The position numbers and the translations under genes are program-made. Below are positions 1-5,323 of a stretch of 11,175 bases of DNA, piece by piece. Numbering within the stretch: the first letter of the stretch is position 1; each line of letters opens with the position of its first letter. The notes under the pieces were generated by a model. The model searched no databases. It was not told the origin of the DNA and worked only from the letters and a program-made list of their open reading frames with translations. The DNA is from JBGSKV01 sp041740975 (GTDB taxonomy: Bacteria > Bdellovibrionota_B > Oligoflexia > Oligoflexales > JALZUQ01): assembly GCA_041740975.1 (NCBI GenBank), contig JBGSKV010000012.1:1-11175 (forward strand). Direction: 5' to 3'.

Positions 1-56
1 TCTGCGAAGACTGGGGTCGATAGTAAAACCGCCGCTAGTAACAAATTACGTTTCAT
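1..56 (-). CDS. Exported protein, N-terminal fragment (cut by window edge)
   Basis: Only the first 18 codons and part of the next are inside the window. They read MKRNLLLAAVLLSTPVFA, a textbook Sec signal peptide: two basic residues, a leucine/alanine-rich core, and a small-residue cleavage site after VFA. A strong ribosome binding site (AAGGAG, minus strand, about 65-70) sits 8 nt before the ATG, and a promoter with a perfect -35 box lies further upstream. The mature protein is outside the window, so no function can be given; it is probably periplasmic or outer-membrane. The gene has its own promoter, so it need not depend on the DUF962 operon upstream. Confidence 0.75.
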   Translation of the reverse strand, partial: MKRNLLLAAVLLSTPVFA

Positions 57-91
57 AATGGATTCTCCTTAAATTGAGCTATACTGCAGCT

Positions 92-121
92 TTCATACCG
101 CCGTTCTCAGGAGAGTGTCAA
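92..121 (-). promoter_or_regulatory. Sigma70-like promoter for the left-edge exported protein
   Basis: On the minus strand a perfect -35 TTGACA (116-121) is followed after 18 nt by TATGAA (92-97), matching the -10 consensus at four of six positions. This would start transcription near 85, about 30 nt before the start codon at 56. The spacer contains the short inverted repeat TCTC/GAGA (plus strand 105-114). Confidence 0.55.
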
Positions 122-159
122 TGGGTTCAGTTTATCATCGAAAGAGACGCTCAGGATGA
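121..159 (+). CDS. Candidate 12-codon micro-ORF upstream of the hairpin
   Basis: ATG at 121 is preceded by AGGAG (109-113) with an ideal 7-nt spacing. The frame encodes MGSVYHRKRRSG and stops at 157-159, inside the first arm of the terminator-like hairpin. A -10-like TATACT lies at 80-85 on the plus strand, without a convincing -35. The peptide is very basic and has no recognisable family. The order ribosome binding site, short reading frame, terminator resembles a leader peptide or a very small transcript, but the sequence downstream is antisense to the DUF962 gene. It could easily be chance, hence the low confidence. Confidence 0.2.
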   Translation: MGSVYHRKRRSG

Positions 160-188
160 CAGGCCGTTATCGTTCTGAGGCTTTTTTT
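150..188 (+). terminator. Rho-independent terminator-like hairpin (plus strand)
   Basis: Bases 150-159 (CTCAGGATGA) pair with 170-179 (TCGTTCTGAG), giving a 10-bp stem that includes two G-U pairs and encloses a 10-nt loop. Two nucleotides later come seven T residues (182-188). On the minus strand the G-U pairs become A-C mismatches and the T-run is lost, so the signal is oriented for plus-strand transcripts. It overlaps the last codons of the minus-strand DUF962 gene. No conventional plus-strand gene precedes it in the window; it may end a small RNA or limit antisense transcription. Confidence 0.5.
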
Positions 189-526
189 ATTTCTTCTGAC
201 ATTCGGCCCGTGAGTATATAGAAGGCCATTTTGAAATCTGCGTAGAACGACCATTTTGGATAGGTAAAGGTGGCAGGACGGTTTTTTTCTATGCGAAAAT
301 GTGCAAACCATGCAAAGCCATAGCCGAACACTAGTGCTGCGAGAAGCCAAAGGAAATCCCATTCAATCCACGCTCCACTAAAATAGCGCCAAATTGAAAA
401 CACTAACAATAATAGCCCTCCCATCGTCCCTATGAGATGAAGAGTGCGAGTGAGAGGTTGACTGTGTTCACGCACATAGTGAGGCCAGAATTCTTCAAAG
501 CTTTTAAAGACTGGAACATTCGCCAT
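167..526 (-). CDS. DUF962 / Mpo1-like membrane protein
   Basis: This 119-aa protein matches the DUF962 (YGL010w/Mpo1-like) family. Visible family signatures are FWPHYVREHS (13-22), LHLIGT (29-34), GYGFAWFAHFRIEKNRPATF (68-87) and YPKWSFYADFKM (89-100). Two hydrophobic stretches (about 31-49 and 57-77) predict a small membrane protein. Conserved histidines H21, H30 and H76 are of the kind that bind iron in yeast Mpo1, an Fe(II)-dependent dioxygenase that shortens 2-hydroxy fatty acids by alpha-oxidation. Whether the bacterial protein has this activity is inference. Length is normal for a short bacterial member. The ATG follows AGGAAA and lies 2 nt beyond the stop of the 149-aa gene, so the two are probably translationally coupled. 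Confidence 0.85.
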   Translation of the reverse strand: MANVPVFKSFEEFWPHYVREHSQPLTRTLHLIGTMGGLLLLVFSIWRYFSGAWIEWDFLWLLAALVFGYGFAWFAHFRIEKNRPATFTYPKWSFYADFKMAFYILTGRMSEEIKKASER

Positions 527-528
527 AT

Positions 529-978
529 CTATTTCCTAAGCCTTATCGTGAGTCGAAGTGCGCTAAAATCATTCTCAACTCCTTGAGAAATCTCAAAAGC
601 ATTCGCAAGCGACTGAGGTTGATGGTTGTGAACCCAAAGAGTGGTTGAGTCGAATTTTTGCATTTTTTTCGTCGATTGATTTGTAACCCAATACAAAACT
701 TCGTAGGCACTTTGTCCGAATTGCGTGCGATTGTAGAAAGTGACTGCGAGATGGACTAAAAATACTTTTTTCTTAGCTCCCACCTGGCAAATGACACTCC
801 AATCGTATGGCTCTAATGATAACTGATGTTCGCAGGAGTAAGCGGACCACGGTTCATTGAGTTCCTGATAAACGAACGTCAGCATGCCGGGCTGTATGAC
901 ATCTGCCTTTAAACTTTGCGCGAATCCAAAGCACAGTAAAAATATTAGACTCGACTTCAATTGAGAAAGCTTGGTCAT
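529..978 (-). CDS. Exported protein of unknown function, 149 aa
   Basis: I do not recognise a family. The N-terminus is a Sec signal peptide (hydrophobic residues 10-20, likely cleavage after SLKA at 25). The mature part of about 124 residues has two cysteines, C49 and C64, which could form a disulfide in the periplasm, and alternating hydrophobic/aromatic residues (FLVHLAVTFY, VLYWVTN, TLWVHNH) suggesting beta-strands. The C-terminus is basic (RLTIRLRK). AAGGA lies 7 nt before the ATG. It is the first gene of a two-gene minus-strand operon with the DUF962 protein 2 nt downstream. It has no lipobox, so it is likely soluble in the periplasm. Confidence 0.7.
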   Translation of the reverse strand: MTKLSQLKSSLIFLLCFGFAQSLKADVIQPGMLTFVYQELNEPWSAYSCEHQLSLEPYDWSVICQVGAKKKVFLVHLAVTFYNRTQFGQSAYEVLYWVTNQSTKKMQKFDSTTLWVHNHQPQSLANAFEISQGVENDFSALRLTIRLRK

Positions 979-1046
979 GTTCGCGTCCTTGCAAAGCGGA
1001 GATATGAGGCTTCCCCGATGACGATGTGGTTTATGATCTGCTTTCT

Positions 1047-1052
1047 ATATTA
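1047..1052 (-). promoter_or_regulatory. Possible extended -10 for the 149-aa/DUF962 operon
   Basis: Minus strand TGATAATAT contains TAATAT (1047-1052) preceded by TG at the extended -10 position. The -35 region about 17 nt upstream (TTATGA) is poor. It lies 69 nt upstream of the start codon at 978, in the divergent intergenic region shared with mscL. Confidence 0.3.
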
Positions 1053-1134
1053 TCAGACGGTTAGCACGGCTCATAATCGCACTGACTAAAAAATAGTCTG
1101 GAATTTTAAGGAGAATGAACCTCTCTACAAGAAT

Positions 1135-1167
1135 GACGTTGACGTCTAGTGCGCCAATCATAAGAAT
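1135..1167 (+). promoter_or_regulatory. Candidate mscL promoter with overlapping operator-like repeat
   Basis: TTGACG (1139-1144) matches five of six -35 positions and is separated by 17 nt from AAGAAT (1162-1167), which matches four of six -10 positions. The -35 lies inside the inverted repeat GACGT-TG-ACGTC (1135-1146), which can also be read as two tandem TGACGT units (1134-1145). A protein bound there would block the -35. The promoter is only moderate and the operator idea is inference. Confidence 0.35.
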
Positions 1168-1198
1168 GCCTCTCGCCTATTTGGAGCAGGCCTTTTTT
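1168..1198 (+). terminator. Terminator-like hairpin in the mscL leader
   Basis: GCCTCTC (1168-1174) pairs with GAG-C-AGGC (1184-1191): seven base pairs with one bulged C at 1187 and a 9-nt loop. After one C come six T residues (1193-1198). The run ends directly against the mscL ribosome binding site GGAG (1199-1202). The element could be a weak intrinsic terminator, an attenuator, or a structure affecting ribosome access; a chance hairpin is also possible. Confidence 0.35.
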
Positions 1199-1211
1199 GG
1201 AGTGAAAAACC

Positions 1212-1616
1212 ATGGAAATAATTAAAGAATTTAAAGAATTCGCTATGAAGGGCAACGTTGTCGACATAGCCGTTGGTATGATTATTGGAGCGGCTTTCGG
1301 CAAAATTGTTACAGCTTTGGTCGCCAATGTTGTCACACCTCCGCTGGGCCTGCTGATAGGTGGCGTCGACTTTAAGAATCTTAGCTTCACTTTGAAAGAA
1401 GCGGTGGGCGATGCCCCGGCCGTCGAACTGCAATATGGCGTCTTCTTGCAGAGTGTTTTTGACTTTGTCATCGTCGCTTTCGCAATTTTCGTTGTTATTA
1501 AAGCTATAAATGCTATGAAGAGGAAACGGGCTCAGGCTCCGGCCGCTCCAGCTGCACCTACGAAAGAGGAAGTGCTTCTAACGGAAATACGCGATGCAAT
1601 CCGTAGTAGCCGTTAG
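1212..1616 (+). CDS. mscL: Large-conductance mechanosensitive channel MscL
   Basis: MscL forms a homopentameric inner-membrane channel that opens under high membrane tension and releases solutes during hypo-osmotic shock. The 134-aa length is typical (136 in E. coli). The N-terminal amphipathic helix (IIKEFKEFAMKGNVVDIAVG), the TM1 pore segment with conserved G22 and GAAFGKIV (26-33), the loop PPLGLLIGGVDF (43-54), TM2 (about 76-98, YGVFLQSVFDFVIVAFAIFV) and the cytoplasmic helix KEEVLLTEIRD are all present. An Ala/Pro-rich linker (108-115) joins TM2 to that helix. ATG at 1212 follows GGAG with 9-nt spacing. tRNA-Leu begins 17 nt after the stop with no terminator between, so the tRNA may be part of the mscL transcript. 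Confidence 0.97.
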   Translation: MEIIKEFKEFAMKGNVVDIAVGMIIGAAFGKIVTALVANVVTPPLGLLIGGVDFKNLSFTLKEAVGDAPAVELQYGVFLQSVFDFVIVAFAIFVVIKAINAMKRKRAQAPAAPAAPTKEEVLLTEIRDAIRSSR

Positions 1617-1633
1617 ATCGTAAGTTTTTTTGT

Positions 1634-1717
1634 GCCACCTTGGCGGAATTGGTAGACGCAGTGGATTCAAAATCCACCGTTCGCAAGGACATCCCGGTTC
1701 GATTCCGGGAGGTGGTA
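1634..1717 (+). tRNA. tRNA-Leu, anticodon CAA
   Basis: A class II tRNA folds completely. The acceptor is GCCACCT/AGGTGGT with the G1-U72 wobble also seen in E. coli tRNA-Leu, and the D-arm is GCG/CGC with GGTAGA. The anticodon stem GTGGA/TCCAC (1661-1677) encloses the loop TTCAAAA, with anticodon CAA at 1668-1670, reading UUG. The long variable arm GTTC-GCAA-GGAC is closed by a GCAA loop, and the T-arm is CCCGG-TTCGATT-CCGGG. The discriminator is A1717. The following bases are CTC, so CCA is not encoded and must be added by nucleotidyltransferase. The gene lies 17 nt after mscL and 146 nt before a cluster of orphan exported genes. Confidence 0.97.
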
Positions 1718-1863
1718 CTCTTCAAAAACTCATTCAGAAAAGAAACTGCAAGTCTTCAGAAGAGCTGTTGAAAGGTGGAAGGTAGTTACAAACTCCACTA
1801 ATTGCGATATGCCTATGCCATTCATTTGTCGATAAAAATGCAAAATATCATGGGGAGTTAGGT

Positions 1864-2163
1864 ATGAAAAAAATTTGGAGCGCGCTTGCCGCCGCCGCGA
1901 TTTTAGCTGTCAGTTTACCGGTCTCAGCGGGTTCAGGACCATTCACCGTTGATGAATTGCACGCTGCTGCCAAAATAGCTACCGACACATTTAAAAATGA
2001 ATACACAGAACACATGCACAAGTCGATTTATGCAATTAAAAGCGCAGTTGGTAAAGACGGCGGTAGCATAAAAATTTATTACAAACATAATAACGAAGCT
2101 CAAAGCATAGAATATTTTTGTCATTATCATCACAAAAGTGAAATAGATTGCCATGAACACTAA
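1864..2163 (+). CDS. Small exported Cys/His-motif protein (paralogue A)
   Basis: This 99-aa protein starts with a clear Sec signal peptide (MKKIW plus an Ala/Leu-rich core, cleavage after VSA at 22). The mature part is about 77 residues. It ends in a histidine- and cysteine-rich tail: C86-H87-x-H89-H90, then C96-H97 and H99. The two cysteines could form a disulfide, or the Cys/His cluster could bind a metal; it is not a CxxCH heme site. It is a diverged paralogue of the next gene. Shared features are VDxL (29-32), AxxAT (36-40), SxYxxxK (54-59) and the CHxH...E..CH tail. GGAG lies 7 nt before the ATG. The gene is visibly richer in A+T than its neighbours. No known family is recognised. Confidence 0.75.
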   Translation: MKKIWSALAAAAILAVSLPVSAGSGPFTVDELHAAAKIATDTFKNEYTEHMHKSIYAIKSAVGKDGGSIKIYYKHNNEAQSIEYFCHYHHKSEIDCHEH

Positions 2164-2587
2164 TTTTTTGACTCATCGATTTTTATTTTTGGCTCTTTAC
2201 TTGTTGCCGCTTGGTTGTAGCAGTGACGATCCCAAACCAGACGTCGTGAAGGCAGAACCGGTCCCACAAGAAGATCCCACTCCTCCAGCTGATACAGATC
2301 TCACCGATGGTTCGACCGGCGACTACTCAGTCGACCACCTCCTGATGACGGCGGAAAAAGCGACTCGACGATATACCCGTTTGGCGATCGCCAACTCCGT
2401 TTATGAAGGCGTCAAGACTTGGAAGACTTCTGACTACGTATGGGCAAAGCTGACATACTTGGCCCCTGCGTCTGATGGTGAATCAATGGAAAAATCCTAT
2501 CTCTATCTTGCCTGTCATTTTCATGGAACGGAACTAGGATGTCACAAAAAAGATGATGCGGGATCTGAAGAACCAGACGATCTATAG
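2153..2587 (+). CDS. Putative lipoprotein with Cys/His motif (paralogue B)
   Basis: This 144-aa protein begins with a hydrophobic leader ending in LLPLGC (C22), a plausible but not perfect lipobox because position -3 is proline. An acidic, Pro-rich low-complexity linker follows (about 25-55, with SSDDPKP and EDPTPPAD). The domain from residue 57 repeats the layout of the preceding gene: YSVDHL (58-63), AEKAT (67-71), SVYEGVK (82-88) and the tail C121-H122-F-H124...E127...C130-H131. Paralogue B would therefore display on a tether what paralogue A carries as a soluble domain. The ATG lies inside the end of gene A (11-nt overlap) and has no strong ribosome binding site, suggesting translational coupling. 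Function unknown. Confidence 0.7.
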   Translation: MNTNFLTHRFLFLALYLLPLGCSSDDPKPDVVKAEPVPQEDPTPPADTDLTDGSTGDYSVDHLLMTAEKATRRYTRLAIANSVYEGVKTWKTSDYVWAKLTYLAPASDGESMEKSYLYLACHFHGTELGCHKKDDAGSEEPDDL

Positions 2588-2599
2588 GAGGAGAATGAC

Positions 2600-3220
2600 G
2601 TGAGAAGATTATGGGTTGTCATGTGTGTTTTGAGTTTGGGTCTAGCGGCATGCGGTGGCGACAAGACAGCTAATCCTACCGAAGATACCAAAAGTTGGCA
2701 AAACCGTTCCTACAAAATTTTGAATGAAGGTTCCTTTTCGCTAACGGACCAAGCGTTGGTCGGCAATGCTTCTATCTTGTTTACGCAGCCTCTTGGGCAT
2801 ATTGACTCCAATAAAAATTTTAAAGTGGGTTTTTTACTTTTGGACCAAGGAAGCGTCGAATTACGATCATTTACAAACACAAAACTCGATCAAGGCGTGA
2901 CTCTACGATTTTCACGCACTGGCGATAATCTATATTTGACTCTTATTGCCGGAAAGTCAGAAACTTCGCCGAGATTACTGTCCGGCATAAATGCCGATGG
3001 ATATGTCGTTCTTTCCGTGGATGTGCATAACAGCGAATCGCCAACCCATATCCTAGTGTGGGAGCCGAACATTACGAATGCTACCGATGACAATGCCCTT
3101 TTTAATTCTGATGCCGACGCGACCACTCCAGGGCGAGGCGTTGGGCAGTTTTGGGGCCTCGTTTTGAACAATGCGACGGTAAATTTATTAGACGTAACCA
3201 AAGCACGTTTTGGGCATTAA
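2600..3220 (+). CDS. Lipoprotein of unknown function, 206 aa (GTG start)
   Basis: The protein has a canonical lipoprotein signal: MRRLW, a hydrophobic core, then LAAC with Cys18 followed by GGD. The mature part of about 188 residues looks all-beta, with repeated short strands (KVGFLLL, VELRSF, VTLRFSR, LYLTLIAG, VVLSVDV, HILVWE, FWGLVLNN, ATVNLLDV). This would suit a jelly-roll/lectin-like sandwich, but no family is recognised. The GTG start is fixed by a perfect AGGAGG (2586-2591) 8 nt upstream, which overlaps the TAG of the previous gene. The ATG at 2595 in the same gap reads only two codons before a stop. Tight spacing places it in one operon with the two Cys/His paralogues. Confidence 0.72.
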   Translation: MRRLWVVMCVLSLGLAACGGDKTANPTEDTKSWQNRSYKILNEGSFSLTDQALVGNASILFTQPLGHIDSNKNFKVGFLLLDQGSVELRSFTNTKLDQGVTLRFSRTGDNLYLTLIAGKSETSPRLLSGINADGYVVLSVDVHNSESPTHILVWEPNITNATDDNALFNSDADATTPGRGVGQFWGLVLNNATVNLLDVTKARFGH

Positions 3221-3226
3221 ATTTCT

Positions 3227-3259
3227 ATCCGAAATGTTGAAATATTGGATTTAACGGAT
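3227..3259. repeat. Imperfect inverted repeat upstream of arsM
   Basis: ATCCGAAAT (3227-3235) is mirrored by ATTT-AA-CGGAT (3249-3259): nine pairs with a 2-nt bulge around a 13-nt AT-rich centre. It is the only symmetric element in the 64-bp gap before arsM. It may be an operator, a weak terminator of the lipoprotein operon (there is no T-run), or chance. No clear -35/-10 pair was found in the gap. Confidence 0.3.
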
Positions 3260-3284
3260 CGGACGAGAGCGCAGGAATAGACAC

Positions 3285-4334
3285 ATGCAAACCGAATTCG
3301 ATCAGCTCAGTGCCGTCAAAGATTACTATGGCAAAGTCCTGCAATCTAAAGCTGACTTAAAAACAACCGCTTGCTGCGCGGCCGAAAGTTTGCCAGCCCA
3401 TTTGCGCAAAATAGCCGGCCAACTCCACGAAGAAGTCACAAGCAAATTTTATGGTTGTGGCATTCCGATACCTCCAAGCTTAGATGGCTGCACTGTGCTC
3501 GACCTGGGCTGTGGAACTGGTCGCGATTGTTTTATATTGTCAAAACTCGTGGGTTCCGAAGGCCACGTCATCGGCGTTGATATGACGGACGCACAGCTGG
3601 ACGTTGCCCATCGGCACCTTGCTCAACACACAAAAGACTTCGGATATACGCAGCCGAATATTCGGTTCGTGCGTGGATTTATTGAAGACTTGAAGTCCCT
3701 GGATATTGCCGACAATTCTATCGATGTGGTTGTCAGTAACTGCGTCATCAATCTTTCTCCCGCCAAAGACCGCGTTTTTGCCGAAATTTTTCGCGTACTC
3801 AAACCGGGCGGCGAGCTTTATTTTTCCGATGTGTTTTGCGATCGCCGCTTGCCCATCGCGGCTCGTGATGATGCTGTCTTACTTGGCGAGTGTCTGGGCG
3901 GAGCCATGTACACAGAAGACTTTCGTAGACTGATGGCCGAAGTCGGATGTAAGGATCATCGCACAGTTAGCTCAACTCCGATTTCTATAACCGATGTAGC
4001 CATTCAAAATAAAATTGGCCAAGCCAAGTTCTATAGCCTCACCATTCGCGCTTTTAAACTTCCGTTGGAAGATCGATGTGAAGACTACGGACAAGTCGCT
4101 TACTACCGAGGTGGGCACGAAGAATCTCATCAAGGTTTTCTGCTCGATGACCATCACTTTTTTGAACTCAATCGCCCCATGCTCGTATGCTCAAATACCG
4201 CTGATATGGTGCAAAAAACGCGGTATGCTAAGTATTTTGAAGTCATAGGCCATCAAGAAACGCATTTCGGACTCTTTGATTGCGGACCGTCGCCCGCAGA
4301 TTCGGTAAATTCGCCGGCGGGAGCATGCTGCTGA
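3285..4334 (+). CDS. arsM: Arsenite S-adenosylmethionine methyltransferase ArsM (arsenosugar type)
   Basis: ArsM transfers methyl groups from SAM to trivalent arsenic, giving mono- and dimethylated arsenic in the cytoplasm. The 349-aa protein has a class I methyltransferase fold with the SAM-binding motif VLDLGCGTGRD (71-81) and acidic D99 (GVDMT). The arsenic-binding cysteines occur at the expected places: C30 (in a CC pair), C58 (YGCGIPIPP), C153 (SNCVINLS) and C203 (GECLGGAM). C30-C58 and C153-C203 are 28 and 50 residues apart, as in the algal CmArsM (C44, C72, C174, C224). A C-terminal domain (about 265-335: LDDHHFFE, VCSNTADM, HFGLFDCGP) is shared with arsenosugar-type enzymes, and the protein ends in Cys-Cys. 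AGGA precedes the ATG by 9 nt. The TGA overlaps the arsS start (TGATG). Confidence 0.93.
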   Translation: MQTEFDQLSAVKDYYGKVLQSKADLKTTACCAAESLPAHLRKIAGQLHEEVTSKFYGCGIPIPPSLDGCTVLDLGCGTGRDCFILSKLVGSEGHVIGVDMTDAQLDVAHRHLAQHTKDFGYTQPNIRFVRGFIEDLKSLDIADNSIDVVVSNCVINLSPAKDRVFAEIFRVLKPGGELYFSDVFCDRRLPIAARDDAVLLGECLGGAMYTEDFRRLMAEVGCKDHRTVSSTPISITDVAIQNKIGQAKFYSLTIRAFKLPLEDRCEDYGQVAYYRGGHEESHQGFLLDDHHFFELNRPMLVCSNTADMVQKTRYAKYFEVIGHQETHFGLFDCGPSPADSVNSPAGACC

Positions 4335-5323
4335 TGCCATCTTTCTCACAAATTCTTTTGGAGAAAAACTGCGTTCCTGAACGCGAACCCACCTCCACTC
4401 TTCAAGTGAACGTCGGCAAACTTTGTAATCAAACGTGTAGGCATTGCCACGTCGATGCGGGACCGCATAAAAAAAGAGAGAATATGGGGCTCGAGACGGT
4501 CCACCGTATTCTCGAACTTATCGAGAAGTCTCCATCCATAAAAAAAATCGATATCACGGGTGGCGCTCCGGAACTGAATGCACATTTTCGTTTATTAGTG
4601 CGAGAATCTAGAAAACGGGGACTCGAAGTGATAGACCGTTGCAATTTGACAGTTTTGTTTGTCGAAGGCCAGGAAGACACGGCAGAATTTTTGGCGGAAC
4701 AGGGTGTTCATGTGATTGCATCACTCCCTTGCTACACCTCGGGGAATGTCGATTTACAGCGTGGCGACGGCGTCTTCGCACAGAGTATCCGCGCGCTTCA
4801 AAAGCTTAATTCTTTGGGTTATGCTCAAAGCGCAACGCATGGTTATGGTAAGAATGGAAAGCTAGAACTCGATCTCGTCTACAACCCCATTGGGCCGACT
4901 TTGCCCCCCGCCTCCGACCAATTAGAAAAAGACTATAAACTAAAACTCAAAGCCGATTTTGATATCGACTTCAATCAGCTTTATACCATTACGAATATGC
5001 CCATCAAAAGATTTTTGGTTGATCTGAAGCGGCAGAATTCATTGCAATCCTACATGTCTCTCCTATGCGAGAATTTTAATGTCGCGGCCGTTAGCAAACT
5101 TATGTGCCGAACCCACCTTTCCATTAGCTGGGATGGCAAGATTTACGATTGCGATTTTAACCAAATGCTCGATATGCCAGTCGAGAATCAATCCACAATT
5201 TTTACCATTCAAAGTTTTGATGACGTTAAAAAGACATCTATTCAATTTGCAGAGCATTGCTTTGGCTGCACCGCAGGCGCTGGCAGCTCCTGCACAGGGA
5301 GCTTAGTTCCTGCCAATGGCTAA
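4334..5323 (+). CDS. arsS: Arsenosugar biosynthesis radical SAM enzyme ArsS
   Basis: ArsS is a radical SAM enzyme that joins dimethylarsenite to the 5'-deoxyadenosyl group of SAM, forming the arsinoyl-adenosine precursor of arsenosugars. The [4Fe-4S] motif CNQTCRHC is at C31, C35 and C38. Family blocks follow: DITGGAPEL, LPCYTSGN, QRGDGVF, LVYNPIGPTLPP, FNQLYTITNMPIKRF. The C-terminal Cys-rich part contains C258, C273 (YDCDFNQ), C309, C312 and C320 (HCFGCTAGAGSSC), probably ligands of an auxiliary cluster. The family (TIGR04167) includes selenoproteins; this copy uses Cys throughout with no in-frame TGA. The chosen ATG at 4334 overlaps the arsM stop and has GGGAG upstream, giving 329 aa. Upstream in-frame ATGs at 4280 and 4325 lie inside arsM and lack a suitable ribosome binding site. 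Confidence 0.94.
   Translation: MPSFSQILLEKNCVPEREPTSTLQVNVGKLCNQTCRHCHVDAGPHKKRENMGLETVHRILELIEKSPSIKKIDITGGAPELNAHFRLLVRESRKRGLEVIDRCNLTVLFVEGQEDTAEFLAEQGVHVIASLPCYTSGNVDLQRGDGVFAQSIRALQKLNSLGYAQSATHGYGKNGKLELDLVYNPIGPTLPPASDQLEKDYKLKLKADFDIDFNQLYTITNMPIKRFLVDLKRQNSLQSYMSLLCENFNVAAVSKLMCRTHLSISWDGKIYDCDFNQMLDMPVENQSTIFTIQSFDDVKKTSIQFAEHCFGCTAGAGSSCTGSLVPANG

Noticed and set aside
1115..1225. 36-codon leader ORF overlapping the mscL start
   Set aside because: AAGGAG is only 1 nt from its ATG, the product resembles nothing, and it ends out of frame inside mscL; probably chance.
1740..1863. Terminator or promoter between tRNA-Leu and paralogue A
   Set aside because: Short symmetric stretches such as CTTCAGAAG exist, but no stem with a T-run and no paired -35/-10 could be supported.
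2595..2603. ATG with a two-codon frame before the 206-aa lipoprotein
   Set aside because: The spacing from AGGAGG is only 3 nt and the frame stops at once; the GTG at 2600 has ideal spacing.
3972..4248. Reading frames on other strands and frames inside arsM and other large genes
   Set aside because: They have no ribosome binding sites, no recognisable motifs and lie fully within genes with strong family evidence.
4280..4333. Longer arsS start inside arsM
   Set aside because: The added residues are encoded entirely within arsM, have no family counterpart and no suitably spaced ribosome binding site; the TGATG junction at 4334 fits better.
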